DNA from: Endozoicomonas sp. G2_1
GTDB lineage: Bacteria > Pseudomonadota > Gammaproteobacteria > Enterobacterales > Alteromonadaceae
Direction: 5' to 3'
Length of the DNA stretch: 64,000 nt
NCBI RefSeq assembly: GCF_017744155.1
Contig: NZ_JAGHQT010000008.1
Location: 62,001-126,000, forward strand
Below are positions 43,571 through 53,133 of this stretch, one piece after another. Numbering within the stretch: position 1 is the first letter of the stretch; each line of letters begins with the position of its first letter. The notes under the pieces were generated by a model. That model did no database searches, had not been told where the DNA came from, and saw nothing but the letters and a program-made list of their open reading frames with translations. The position numbers were made by a program, and so were the translations under genes.

Positions 43571-46500
43571 TTATTTTTCGAAATAAAACGGCTTGCGTTT
43601 GCTGTCGTAGTTGCCCACTTCATTCATGGTTTCGGCATTATATAGTCGGCCATTAACCATGGTGTAAACCACTTTGTCAGATAGGCGAATATCTTTGGTA
43701 ACATCGCCGTCAACGACAATAATATCGGCTAATTTACCCTGGCTAATTGAACCAAGTTGCTTGTCTAAACCCAGGGTAATAGCAGGGTTTAAAGTGGCGG
43801 TGCGAATAGCCTCAAGTGGCGTCATACCACCTTGCGCCATCATCCACATTTCCCAGTGCATGGCTAAACCTTCGCGCTGACCATGGCCACCCGCGTTTAC
43901 TTTAATACCCAAGTCGTTAAGCTCTTTAGCGCCTTTGGCAACATTAATGTGGTTGTAATGATGGTGTGGCGCTTTAGTGCGACGCATTGAGCGCGGGTCT
44001 AAAAACTCACTTGGTACATACTTGCTCAAACGGGGATGTAACCAAACGTCAGTGGTGTCGTACCAGAAGTGTTCACCCGAAATACCGCCGTAAGCGACGC
44101 CCATGGTTGGTGTGTAAGCCATTTCTGATTGCGACCACAATTGCTTGATATCGTCGTATATTTTCGCCGTTGATAACGAGTGTTCTAAAGTTGTGTGACC
44201 ATCGACGATCATACTCAAGTTGTGCTCAAGTAATGAGCCGCCTTCTGGTACCACTAAAATACCCGCTTCACGCGCCGCTTGAATAAACTGCTGACGCTGA
44301 TTGCGACGCGGCTGGTTGTAGCTCTTGACACTAAAGGCACCAGCTTTCGCTAAGCGCTCAACGTGAAACTTAGCATCGTCTAGGTTATCAACATGTGAAG
44401 TGTAACCGGCAAAGGTCGCACCGTATAAAATAGTGCCTGTTGAAAATAAGCGAGCGGCGGTAATATCACCGGCTTTTTGCATTTCACTGGCGGCAAAAAA
44501 CTCTGTCGTATCGTTTGACGGATCGTGAATCGTAGTAACACCTAAAGCTAAACCAGCGTAATTTTTCCAGTTTTGTTGAGGGATAATCTCTTCACTACCT
44601 TGCGGACCATGAGCATGAGCGTCGATTAAACCCGGCATAACGGTTTTACCGGTAACATCAACAACTTCAGCGCCTTTTGGTATAGTCACTTGATCTTGTT
44701 TACCGACCGCGACAATCTTGTTGCCACGAACGACAACGACACCGTTATCAATCACGGTTTCTGGGCTAATGCCATCACCGGTCATAGTCACCACTTTACC
44801 ACCAACAAGTGCAACTGTGCCTGAAGGCGCATCTGCTTTGTGTTTAAAGCCCAAGTAAGTCGTTTTAACATTCGATTCTTGATCTTGTTTGGCGCTATCT
44901 TTTTGCTCGTCATATTTAGCAGTAACGTCAAATAAGCCGGATACCGACGCTTGATATAAATCAGGTCCTAAGCTCCAGTAAAGCTGATTTGATTTCGCGT
45001 TCCAGCTAATGTTTTCACCCGCGCGCACTGACAATTGCTTCACTGGTAGGTTTTTCGCTTTCGGACCAGTATCAATAACATCGCCGCGTTCAACCATTGG
45101 CGTGACAAACACTTTAAAGCGCTCAGCAAACGCTAAATATTCGCCGTCTGGCGAAACTCGATATTCAGTAGCAAATTTACCTTGATACAAGGTTTTGTCA
45201 TGCTGACCGTCTAAATCAACCCGCGCTAGGCTTGGCATTTTACCGCCGCGTAAAACATAAATGCGATCGTTACGAGCACCAAAATGCGGTTTAACGCCTG
45301 ACTCTGTGATCAGTTTCGCATTGCCGCCTTTGGCTGAAACCTGATAAATCCCCGGGTTCAAACCCCATACTGGGTCGGTAATAAAGCCGCCACTAAACTT
45401 GCGGAAGACAACGGTTTTGCCGTCAGGTGAAAAACTTGGCTCAACGTATTTACCCGGTGTTTTTACTAAGGTTTTACCCTTGCCTCCGCGGCTTGACACT
45501 ACCTTGACTTGGCCTTGCTTATCGTCTTGCCAGCTGACATAAACCACTTTTTTGCCATCGCGCGAAAAGCTAGGATAAAACTCAAAGTGATCATTTTGCT
45601 TGGTTAAGCGCTTTGGCTTGCCATTTGGCAAGGTACGGGTGTAAATGTGGCCCAAGGCTTCAAATACAGCGCGTTTGCCATCAGGTGAAATCTCGACGTT
45701 GCGCAGCATTTTTACATCGAACTCAGACTGGTCAATGTCTTGCTCAAATCGCAACGCGGTTTGGATTTGCTTTTGCGTTTTTACGTGAAACGGAATGGTT
45801 TTCGCTTGCTGTTTTGCGACATCTAAACGCTTGATGACACCGTCATCCCAGAACACCAAAGATTTACTATCAGGTGTCCACGCCATCGTAGTATAAACGC
45901 CGTGAATCGCCCAAGTTTCTTGCATGTCACGTTCAAGATCTTTATAGACCAAGGTTTCTTCACCGCTTTCTAAGTCATAAAGATATAAGTTTGAGGTAAA
46001 GTCGTCGCGACTGATAAAGGCAAGCTTTTTACCATCTGGTGAAGGCGTTGGTCGAATCGCACCACCTTTACCGCTCAGTACAACCTTAATTTCGCCAGTT
46101 TCTAATTCGAGGCGCTTAATTTTGTAAATGCCTTTTTCCGAATCTTTACTGTAGTGGAAAATCTTGCCTGGCGTGTCGTCTTGCGAGAAGTAAACGTACT
46201 TACCATCGTGTGAAAACGCAGGTTCACCTAAGTCTTTTTGTTGGTTTGGACGCTTGGTTAACATTACGCCACTACCGCCGGTTTTGTGGTAAAGCCATAC
46301 TTCACCAGCACCTAGTGAGCGCTGTCCGGTAAAGTGCTTACGACCCACTAAATAATTGCCGTCTGGCGACCAAGCTGGGCTATTGAGTAACCGGAAAGTT
46401 TCATTGGTTACTGCTTGTTGATTGCTACCGTCGGTATTCATCAACCACAAGTTATCACCGCCGCCTTGGTCAGACGTAAAGGCAATGTACTTGCCATCGG

Positions 46501-46840
46501 GGCTGAACCTTGGCTGCATTTGCCAAGCGATGTCTGTCATTAGCGGCGTTGCTTCGCCACCGCTAATTGGCATAGTGTAAATGTCGCCAAGTAAATCAAA
46601 AGCAATGGTTTTGCCGTCAGGACTCACATCAAGGTTTAACCAAGTCCCTTGACGGACATCGATATCAACGGTTTTAAACTCACCTTGTGGCGCGTTGACC
46701 GACCAAGCTTTTTTTTCTTCTTTAGTTTCTTTTTTTTGCTCACTGACATCGACTTTGGCATATACGCTATGACTACCAATACTGGTAGCTAACGCAACCG
46801 ACAACGCGATGCTTGATAGCATTGTTTTTTTTAACGACAT
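43571..46840 (-). CDS. Secreted TolB-like beta-propeller / amidohydrolase protein
   Basis: 1,089 residues from the ATG at 46840, which has AAGGTG 7 nt upstream and gives a clean signal peptide (MSLKKTMLSSIALSVALATS...VYA). The first two thirds carry many PD40/TolB-type propeller repeats with the signature 'SPDGK' (SPDGKTIAFDLLGD, SPDGKYIAFTSDQGG, SPDGKKLAFISRDD and others). The C-terminal third is a metal-dependent amidohydrolase. It has the HxH site GLIDAHAHG (about residue 738), a later HTTLEHSL and HGQREGLAMHWE, and the terminal KLADIIVVDGD. This two-part architecture is a known family in marine bacteria; the substrate, perhaps a peptide derivative, is unknown. Confidence 0.9.
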   Translation of the reverse strand: MSLKKTMLSSIALSVALATSIGSHSVYAKVDVSEQKKETKEEKKAWSVNAPQGEFKTVDIDVRQGTWLNLDVSPDGKTIAFDLLGDIYTMPISGGEATPLMTDIAWQMQPRFSPDGKYIAFTSDQGGGDNLWLMNTDGSNQQAVTNETFRLLNSPAWSPDGNYLVGRKHFTGQRSLGAGEVWLYHKTGGSGVMLTKRPNQQKDLGEPAFSHDGKYVYFSQDDTPGKIFHYSKDSEKGIYKIKRLELETGEIKVVLSGKGGAIRPTPSPDGKKLAFISRDDFTSNLYLYDLESGEETLVYKDLERDMQETWAIHGVYTTMAWTPDSKSLVFWDDGVIKRLDVAKQQAKTIPFHVKTQKQIQTALRFEQDIDQSEFDVKMLRNVEISPDGKRAVFEALGHIYTRTLPNGKPKRLTKQNDHFEFYPSFSRDGKKVVYVSWQDDKQGQVKVVSSRGGKGKTLVKTPGKYVEPSFSPDGKTVVFRKFSGGFITDPVWGLNPGIYQVSAKGGNAKLITESGVKPHFGARNDRIYVLRGGKMPSLARVDLDGQHDKTLYQGKFATEYRVSPDGEYLAFAERFKVFVTPMVERGDVIDTGPKAKNLPVKQLSVRAGENISWNAKSNQLYWSLGPDLYQASVSGLFDVTAKYDEQKDSAKQDQESNVKTTYLGFKHKADAPSGTVALVGGKVVTMTGDGISPETVIDNGVVVVRGNKIVAVGKQDQVTIPKGAEVVDVTGKTVMPGLIDAHAHGPQGSEEIIPQQNWKNYAGLALGVTTIHDPSNDTTEFFAASEMQKAGDITAARLFSTGTILYGATFAGYTSHVDNLDDAKFHVERLAKAGAFSVKSYNQPRRNQRQQFIQAAREAGILVVPEGGSLLEHNLSMIVDGHTTLEHSLSTAKIYDDIKQLWSQSEMAYTPTMGVAYGGISGEHFWYDTTDVWLHPRLSKYVPSEFLDPRSMRRTKAPHHHYNHINVAKGAKELNDLGIKVNAGGHGQREGLAMHWEMWMMAQGGMTPLEAIRTATLNPAITLGLDKQLGSISQGKLADIIVVDGDVTKDIRLSDKVVYTMVNGRLYNAETMNEVGNYDSKRKPFYFEK

Positions 46841-47044
46841 AACTGTCACCTTATGTTTGCTCAAACAGCCAAACGCAACAGCTAGATTGCGCTTGAACCA
46901 CAAAAAGTAGAATCAATTTACTACAACACAGTTGTTAATAAATTGTAAGAGGAATACGTTAGATTGAAATATAGAAAAGGTAAGCGACGATTTACAAACA
47001 CTGATTCGTGCTAATCGTCACTTGTTAACTTGTTTTGCGATGAC

Positions 47045-47704
47045 TTACTGATAACCCCAGCGCGGCATAATGGTTTGATCAATACCTAAATGATCGAGGA
47101 TTCTCCCCACCATAAAATCAACCAAATCGTTAATACTTTGAGGCTTGTGATAAAAACCCGGTGCCGCAGGCATAATGGTGACGCCCTGCTGTGATAGCGA
47201 TAGCATGTTTTGCAAATGAATGGTGGAAAAAGGCGTTTCTCTTGGCACCATAATCAACTGACCGCGCTCTTTAATGACAACATCGGCAGCGCGCTCAATT
47301 AAATTGTCACTCATGCCTTGGCTAATTGCCGCCAGCGTTCCCGTTGAACACGGACACACCACCATTTGCTTGGGTGCCGCCGAGCCTGAAGCAACAGGTG
47401 AAAACCATTGCTCTTTACCAAACACGGTAATTTGGCCATCACGGGCTTGATAACGCTCCTGAAACCACTTACTGGCGGCATCAGGTGAACCCGGCACTTT
47501 TAAGCCAACTTCAGTGTCGAGTACCACTCGGGCAGCACTGGAATAAAGCAGATAAACCCGATAATTAGCCGCTACTAAACACGCTAATAAACGCAGTGCA
47601 TAAGCAGAACCAGATGCACCAGTTAAGGCTAGTGTAATGGTGCCAGTGAAATCAGCTCCGTTAAATTCAGCACCCTCTGGATGAGTGGTGTTCAATGCTG
47701 CCAT
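47045..47704 (-). CDS. ubiX: Flavin prenyltransferase UbiX
   Basis: Joins a dimethylallyl group to FMN, making the prenylated cofactor used by UbiD in ubiquinone synthesis. 219 residues from the ATG at 47704 (GGA upstream); an in-frame TTG 12 nt earlier is less likely. Landmarks are [16 protein letters not shown] (FMN loop), [39 protein letters not shown] and [16 protein letters not shown], all family-typical. It follows mpl on the same strand with 62 nt between. Confidence 0.95.
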   Translation of the reverse strand: MAALNTTHPEGAEFNGADFTGTITLALTGASGSAYALRLLACLVAANYRVYLLYSSAARVVLDTEVGLKVPGSPDAASKWFQERYQARDGQITVFGKEQWFSPVASGSAAPKQMVVCPCSTGTLAAISQGMSDNLIERAADVVIKERGQLIMVPRETPFSTIHLQNMLSLSQQGVTIMPAAPGFYHKPQSINDLVDFMVGRILDHLGIDQTIMPRWGYQ

Positions 47705-47766
47705 GTATTTTTCCAATGTGATTATCTTGTGCTCAGGTTATTATATCGCGAAAACGATTAAAGACC

Positions 47767-49173
47767 TTATTTCTGGGCCAATGCCGCTAATAGTTTATCG
47801 TGAAAACCGCCAAAGCCACCGTTGCTCATCACTAAAACGTGATCTCCTGGGTTAGCTGCTGTCGCAACTTTTTCCACCAAACTGGCAATATCTTTTTCCG
47901 CGATACAAGGTTGCTGGCACTGAGCTTTTAACTCAGCAACTGACCACTTAACTTGCTCACCTTGAAACAAGTAAATTTCGTCGGCTTGCACCATCGATAG
48001 CGGTAAACTGTCTTTATGTACGCCAGACTTCATGGTGTTGGATCTCGGCTCCAGCACGGCAATGATTTTTGCTTGGCCAACATGAGCGCGTAAACCCGCC
48101 AACGTTTTACCGATCGCGGTTGGATGGTGAGCAAAATCGTCATACACTTTTACGCCAGCAACTTCACCTTTAAGCTCTAATCGGCGCTTGGTATTAACAA
48201 ACTGACCGAGAGCTTCAATGGCAACATGGCTTGGCACGCCAGCATGACGAGCGGCGGCAATCGCCATCAAGCCGTTTTCAATATTAAAGTCACCAATCAG
48301 TGACCACTTTACCGTACCCTGTACTTCGCCGTTGAATTTAACAACAAACTCACTGCCGTCGGCTTGGCATTTTTCTGCTTGCCAACCCAAAGGTGTCGCG
48401 CGCTTGCTGTCGGTATTTACTTTATCTGTATTTGTTTTAGCCGCGCCAAAGCTTTGTTCAACCAGTGTCCAGCAGCCCATAGCAATAGTCTCGCTAACGG
48501 CATCGTCTTGACCCGGCGTTAACACCAAACCATTACTTGGCACCATACGCAGTAAGTGGTGGAACTGGCGCTGAATATCGGATAAATCATTAAAAATATC
48601 GGCGTGATCAAATTCTAGGTTGTTGATCACTAGGGTGCGCGGTCGGTAATGAACAAACTTAGAGCGCTTGTCGAAAAAGGCGGTATCGTATTCGTCAGCC
48701 TCAATAACAAAAAACGGTGCATTACCCAAACGAGCCGAACTGCTAAAATTCTGTGGTACGCCGCCAATTAAATAACCCGGTGCTAAATGAGCATATTCTA
48801 AAATCCAGGTTAGCATGCTACTGGTAGTGGTTTTGCCATGGGTGCCTGAAACGGCTAGTACCCAACGATGTTTCAAGACATTGTTCAATAGCCACTCAGG
48901 GCCAGAAGTATATGGAATATTTCGGTCGAGCACATATTCAACCATAGGATTACCACGGCTAATTGCATTGCCAATAATGACCATATCTGGCTGCTCAGCC
49001 AAATGTTCGACTAAATAACCTTGCTTTAACTCGATACCGAGTTGTTCCAATTGAGTACTCATTGGCGGATATACATTGGCGTCGCAGCCTGATACGCGAA
49101 AGCCCATTTCCTTGGCAATTGCAGCAATACCGCCCATAAAGGTGCCACAAATTCCTAAAATATGAATATGCAT
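47767..49173 (-). CDS. mpl: UDP-MurNAc:L-Ala-gamma-D-Glu-meso-DAP ligase
   Basis: Murein peptide ligase that reattaches recycled tripeptide to UDP-MurNAc. 468 residues, normal length. The N-terminal Rossmann region is MHIHILGICGTFMGGIAAIA. The ATP-binding P-loop is AVSGTHGKTTTSSML (about 108-122), and EADEYDTAFFDKRSKF and NNLEFDHADIF form the Mur ligase core. The C-terminal domain holds DDFAHHPTAI. Mpl is distinguished from MurC by the GTFMGG start and the EYDTAFFDKRSKF segment. It lies head-to-head with a MOSC-domain gene, 160 nt apart. Confidence 0.96.
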   Translation of the reverse strand: MHIHILGICGTFMGGIAAIAKEMGFRVSGCDANVYPPMSTQLEQLGIELKQGYLVEHLAEQPDMVIIGNAISRGNPMVEYVLDRNIPYTSGPEWLLNNVLKHRWVLAVSGTHGKTTTSSMLTWILEYAHLAPGYLIGGVPQNFSSSARLGNAPFFVIEADEYDTAFFDKRSKFVHYRPRTLVINNLEFDHADIFNDLSDIQRQFHHLLRMVPSNGLVLTPGQDDAVSETIAMGCWTLVEQSFGAAKTNTDKVNTDSKRATPLGWQAEKCQADGSEFVVKFNGEVQGTVKWSLIGDFNIENGLMAIAAARHAGVPSHVAIEALGQFVNTKRRLELKGEVAGVKVYDDFAHHPTAIGKTLAGLRAHVGQAKIIAVLEPRSNTMKSGVHKDSLPLSMVQADEIYLFQGEQVKWSVAELKAQCQQPCIAEKDIASLVEKVATAANPGDHVLVMSNGGFGGFHDKLLAALAQK

Positions 49174-49333
49174 CTATTTTTCCTATTTTTCTAACTCGGC
49201 AACTATACCTCAAAGCAAATTATCTCGCCTTATGATTTAAGAAAAATTAAACCACAGTGAAAAAAGCCCTAAAAAAGTGCTATAAAGAGCTTCTTATTGT
49301 TGGTTCACTCATAAACTAAAGGCAGGGAATTCA

Positions 49334-50152
49334 GTGTCAATCACAGTTAGCAACCTTACTGTATATCCAATTAAATCTAGCGCCGGTATTGATTTGTCAA
49401 ACGCTTGGCTTGATGAGCTCGGACTCAGCTTTGACCGCCGATTTGTTTTAACCGAAACCAATGGCCGTTTTATTACCGCACGTACCGATCCAAGAATTTG
49501 CTTAATTCAAGTCAACTTAACTGCCACTGGCTTAAAACTAATAGCCCCAGATATGCCGGTACTCGCCATTGAATACAACAGATTTAGCGATAATTATCAG
49601 GATATTCGAGTATGGCAAGACACCATTGCCGCACAACACTGCTTGGTTGAATACGATCGCTGGTTTAGCCAATATCTCGGCCGCGATTGCCAACTCCATT
49701 ACTTTGGCGAACAATCGAAACGCCAAGTAAAAGACAAAGCCAATGACTTGAGCTTTGCCGATGGCTATCCGGTATTGTTGATTGGCCAAGCCTCGTTAGA
49801 TGAGTTAAATACTCGGTTGCCAAGCCCAATTACTATGAGCCAATTTAGACCCAACATTGTTGTTGAAGGCACAGAGGCATTCCAAGAAGATGAATGGGCG
49901 CAAGTGAGAATTGGCGAAGTAGAGTTTGAAGTCACCAAACCGTGTACCCGCTGTGATTTCACTACAGTTGATCCAGATACCGCTGAATTCCACCCCAAGC
50001 GCGAGCCAATCAATACCCTTAAACAATATCGCAAAGCAAAAAAAGGTGGGATTTTGTTTGGCCAAAATTTGGTGCCGTTAAATCAAGGACAAATTAAGCA
50101 AGGCGATACGCTAACCATAGTGAGTACCAAAGCTGCGCCAGAGTTTGTCTAA
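49334..50152 (+). CDS. MOSC-domain protein (YcbX-like, without ferredoxin part)
   Basis: 272 residues. The N-terminal MOSC beta-barrel domain (about 1-120) starts VSNLTVYPIKSSAGIDLSNAWLDELGLSFDRRFVL. The C-terminal MOSC domain contains FRPNIVVEGTEAFQEDEWAQVRIGEVEFEVTKPCTRCDFTTVDP; its cysteine (PCTRC) binds the molybdenum cofactor in the family. GTG start at 49334 with GGGAA nearby. E. coli YcbX is longer (369) because a 2Fe-2S ferredoxin is fused at its end. Here that part is a separate gene 34 nt downstream. Known role of YcbX: reduction of N-hydroxylated base analogues. Confidence 0.9.
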   Translation: MSITVSNLTVYPIKSSAGIDLSNAWLDELGLSFDRRFVLTETNGRFITARTDPRICLIQVNLTATGLKLIAPDMPVLAIEYNRFSDNYQDIRVWQDTIAAQHCLVEYDRWFSQYLGRDCQLHYFGEQSKRQVKDKANDLSFADGYPVLLIGQASLDELNTRLPSPITMSQFRPNIVVEGTEAFQEDEWAQVRIGEVEFEVTKPCTRCDFTTVDPDTAEFHPKREPINTLKQYRKAKKGGILFGQNLVPLNQGQIKQGDTLTIVSTKAAPEFV

Positions 50153-50186
50153 CCTGCTAACAGTGTAAGTAATAAGAGAGGTCGTG

Positions 50187-50447
50187 ATGCAGATTGATTT
50201 TCAATCGTGGAACAAGGTCATTAACGCCAATAGCCAAGATACTATTTTAGAACAAGGCGAAGATGCCGGCATGATACTGCCATTTTCCTGTCGAGGCGGT
50301 TACTGCAGTGCCTGTAAGGTCAAACTGGTCAGTGGCGAAGTAAAACAATTGGAAACCGAAGGTTTAACTGACGAAGAACAAAAGCAAGGTTATATTCTCG
50401 CTTGTAGCTCAATACCACTGAGCGATATTACTGTGCAAAGGCAATAA
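50187..50447 (+). CDS. 2Fe-2S ferredoxin (YcbX C-terminal counterpart)
   Basis: 86 residues from the ATG at 50187 (a GTG directly before it is also possible), with GAGAGGT upstream. The plant-type 2Fe-2S site is complete: CRGGYCSACK (about 35-44) plus a fourth Cys in LACSS (about 75). It corresponds to the ferredoxin domain fused to the MOSC protein in E. coli YcbX, so it probably delivers electrons to the preceding gene product. It is followed by pxpA after only 3 nt, so translation continues into the oxoprolinase genes. Confidence 0.9.
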   Translation: MQIDFQSWNKVINANSQDTILEQGEDAGMILPFSCRGGYCSACKVKLVSGEVKQLETEGLTDEEQKQGYILACSSIPLSDITVQRQ

Positions 50448-50450
50448 CCA

Positions 50451-51206
50451 ATGAAACTAAATTGCGACTTAGGTGAGAGTTTTGGCCTGTGGAAAATGGG
50501 CTTAGACGCTCAAGTGATGCCCCATATAAATTTAGCCAATATCGCTTGTGGTTTTCACGCCTCAGATCCCCTCACCATGAGCAAAACCTTAACGCTGGCA
50601 AAGCAACATCAAGTGAGTATTGGTGCACATCCCGCCTACCCCGATTTAGTCGGGTTTGGCCGCCGTTCGATGGCGTGTAGTTCAGAAGAGCTGCAAGCAC
50701 TGATTACATATCAAGTAGGTGCGCTGCAAGCGTTAGCGGTTGCACAAGGCTTAACACTCAGTTATGTCAAACCTCACGGCGCTCTGTACAACGACATGAT
50801 GAAAGATATCAAAGTATTTGCTGATATTTGCCAAGCCATTAGTCGATACAACAATAAACTGACTTTGATGATTCAAGCGCTGCCGGACACCCGTCAATTC
50901 CAAGAAATTGCTGACAGTTATGGTATCACGCTTTGGTTCGAAGCCTTTGCCGATAGAAACTATCAAGACAACGGTTTATTGGTGCCGCGCAGCCAAGCCA
51001 ATGCAGTTATTACTGAGCCGAAAGCGGTATTAGCTCGTTGTCAAACCTTACTGGAACACGGCCACCTACTCAGCGAAAATGACAAGGCAATTGAAATGCA
51101 AGTCGACACTTTATGTGTGCACGGCGACAACCCCAGCGCGGTTGATTTGGTTGTCGAACTCAGCACCTTGATCAATGGCCATAGCCAAAACCACAGCGCC
51201 GAATAG
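50451..51206 (+). CDS. pxpA: 5-oxoprolinase subunit A (LamB/YcsF)
   Basis: Part of the three-subunit ATP-dependent 5-oxoprolinase that opens pyroglutamate to glutamate. 251 residues. The LamB/YcsF fold shows its usual strings: MKLNCDLGESFGLWKMG, NIACGFHASDP, VSIGAHPAYPDLVGFGRRSM and YVKPHGALYNDM. The ATG is 3 nt past the ferredoxin stop, and pxpB follows directly. The gene set ferredoxin-pxpA-pxpB-pxpC forms one transcription unit with the MOSC gene. Confidence 0.95.
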   Translation: MKLNCDLGESFGLWKMGLDAQVMPHINLANIACGFHASDPLTMSKTLTLAKQHQVSIGAHPAYPDLVGFGRRSMACSSEELQALITYQVGALQALAVAQGLTLSYVKPHGALYNDMMKDIKVFADICQAISRYNNKLTLMIQALPDTRQFQEIADSYGITLWFEAFADRNYQDNGLLVPRSQANAVITEPKAVLARCQTLLEHGHLLSENDKAIEMQVDTLCVHGDNPSAVDLVVELSTLINGHSQNHSAE

Positions 51207-51218
51207 TTGTTCGACATC

Positions 51219-52001
51219 ATGACAACTGGTGAGAAAATAGAGCTAAACAATACCAATATTTGCCTAAACGCGCTGAGTGAAAATGCCATTTTAATCACTT
51301 GGCCTGAGCGCGTCTGTCCACGCCAGCACAGGCAAATTACCGACCTAGAGCATGCGCTAATACAACACTTGTCTGTTAACCGATCGCATCCGATTATTAT
51401 CGACACGGTCAGCGCCTACAACAGCCTGATGATTTACTATGATTTTTTTCAAATCAGCGCACAACAAATGTTACAGCGCTGCCAGCAACAATTGCACGAG
51501 CTACAGGCCAATTCGACTGAGTCAACCGAGCATCACGCAAAAAACCATTCAGCACTGATTGAGATACCGGTTTATTATGGTGAACAGGCCGGCATCGACT
51601 TACTTGATTGTGCTAGTAAATTAAACATTGAGCCTGAAAAAATTATCAGCCAACACACTCAGCAAACATTTCGCGCATACGCCTTGGGTTTTACGCCAGG
51701 TTTTTGTTACCTCGGCCAACTACCATCTTCATTACAACTGACTCGCCGAGCAACACCGCGAGCTAAAATGCCCGTAGGTGCAGTAGCTATTGCCGAGCAG
51801 CAAACCGCTGTTTACCCCAGTAACAGCCCAGGTGGCTGGCATATTATCGGCAGAACTCCTGTTGCTATGTATCAAATAAAGCAAAGTGATGACTCCAGTG
51901 TCGAGCGCCAATTTAAGCCACTGATTAGCCTTGGTGATCAGGTTAAATTTAACGCGATAGATAAAGCAACCTACCTTGAGCTTGGGGGTCATTTTGACTA
52001 A
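51219..52001 (+). CDS. pxpB: 5-oxoprolinase subunit B (KipI family)
   Basis: 260 residues from the ATG at 51219; a TTG 12 nt earlier abuts the pxpA stop and is the alternative. KipI/AHS1-type domain: IDTVSAYNSLMIYYD, then RAYALGFTPGFCYLGQLP (the characteristic GFxPGFxYL motif) and RATPRAKMPVGAVAIAEQQTAVYPSNSPGGWHIIGRTP. These are the family's key strings. It overlaps pxpC by 8 nt. The former name KipI refers to a B. subtilis kinase inhibitor, but with pxpA and pxpC the oxoprolinase role is the sound reading. Confidence 0.94.
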   Translation: MTTGEKIELNNTNICLNALSENAILITWPERVCPRQHRQITDLEHALIQHLSVNRSHPIIIDTVSAYNSLMIYYDFFQISAQQMLQRCQQQLHELQANSTESTEHHAKNHSALIEIPVYYGEQAGIDLLDCASKLNIEPEKIISQHTQQTFRAYALGFTPGFCYLGQLPSSLQLTRRATPRAKMPVGAVAIAEQQTAVYPSNSPGGWHIIGRTPVAMYQIKQSDDSSVERQFKPLISLGDQVKFNAIDKATYLELGGHFD

Positions 52002-53109
52002 GCGCAACTTAGATACACAGCTCGCTAACTCAGCACTGCCTGAGCCAAAACCACCCGAAATCGACATTGTTGTTACTACTAATCAATGTAAAGGGCAACT
52101 CAGCATTCAAGATCTCGGCAGGCCCAAGGCGCAGCACTTAGGGTTTAGCGCCAGTGGTGCTGCTGATGAGTTCGCCCTGTTAACGGCGAACAAACTCCTT
52201 AACAAAACTGCGAATAGTGCGGCACTAGAAATCATTTTTGGCCAAGTGAAGTTGTCGGTCAGCAAAGCTTGTCAGTTTGTCTTAACCGGTGCCGACTGTC
52301 GGGCATATTTGTTGTCAGATGAATTATCAGGCCAGTTTTCTAACAGTACTAACGAGCAACAGGAAAAAAGCAATAGTAAGCAGTTACTCTCACTAAATAG
52401 ATTGTATTTATTAAAACCAAATCAGTATTTAGTCTTACAACAACCTAAATATGGTTTAGTTAGTTATATCGCTTTTAACGGCCAATTAAATACACCAAGT
52501 TTTAGCAACAGCCAGTCGCAAACTTTGGCAGAACAATCACTAGGCCTAGTCCAAGCACCAATAGCTTCAGGCGATACATTGGCATTAACACCGTCAACCG
52601 AGTCAATCACCTCTAGCAGCGGCAACGAGACTGATACCAAAGCTGGCCAGTTGTTGCAAAAGTCGTTAGCGAACTTTTATCAATATTTATCGGAACAAGT
52701 ACTTACACTGCGATTTATACCGAGTGAACTTTGGCAACAACTCAGTTCAGAAAAAAAGCACAAGATAATCAGTGCAGAAACCTACACAATAGGCGCCAGC
52801 AGCAATCGTATGGGCTACCAATTAAACCATTTATCAATACCACCTGAATTACTTGCGCAAGAGCACACCAAGCTGTCAAAACCCGTGTGCTACGGCACAA
52901 TTCAGTTGCCAAATGCCAATAGTGCGATAGTGCTGATGAAAGAGCGCCAAACCATAGGTGGCTACCCAACGCTTGGCGTCGTGATTCAGATTGACTTGTT
53001 TAAGTTGTGCCAATTGAGGCCAGGGCAGAAAGTAAAGTTAATACCGATAACAATTAATCAGGCACAACAACAATTGATCAGCTTTTATCAAAAGTTTGAT
53101 TGGACTTAG
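51994..53109 (+). CDS. pxpC: 5-oxoprolinase subunit C (AHS2 family)
   Basis: 371 residues from the TTG at 51994, chosen because GGGGG lies 5 nt upstream; another TTG 18 nt earlier is possible. AHS2/DUR1-type domain with LSIQDLGRPKAQHLGFSASGAADEFALLTAN (about 30-60), then NRMGYQL and GGYPTLGVVIQIDLFKLCQLRPGQKVKL near the end. It overlaps pxpB by 8 nt. A Ser/Asn/Gln-rich insertion lies at about 195-215. Last gene of the unit; no clear plus-strand terminator follows. Confidence 0.94.
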   Translation: MTKRNLDTQLANSALPEPKPPEIDIVVTTNQCKGQLSIQDLGRPKAQHLGFSASGAADEFALLTANKLLNKTANSAALEIIFGQVKLSVSKACQFVLTGADCRAYLLSDELSGQFSNSTNEQQEKSNSKQLLSLNRLYLLKPNQYLVLQQPKYGLVSYIAFNGQLNTPSFSNSQSQTLAEQSLGLVQAPIASGDTLALTPSTESITSSSGNETDTKAGQLLQKSLANFYQYLSEQVLTLRFIPSELWQQLSSEKKHKIISAETYTIGASSNRMGYQLNHLSIPPELLAQEHTKLSKPVCYGTIQLPNANSAIVLMKERQTIGGYPTLGVVIQIDLFKLCQLRPGQKVKLIPITINQAQQQLISFYQKFDWT

Positions 53110-53133
53110 TGAACAAAAAAGCTCTGCTGGATA

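Noticed and set aside
43379-43645. Frame through the GC-rich patch after the GGATGT repeats
   Set aside because: Spans the terminator hairpin and runs antisense into the amidohydrolase gene; no ribosome site.
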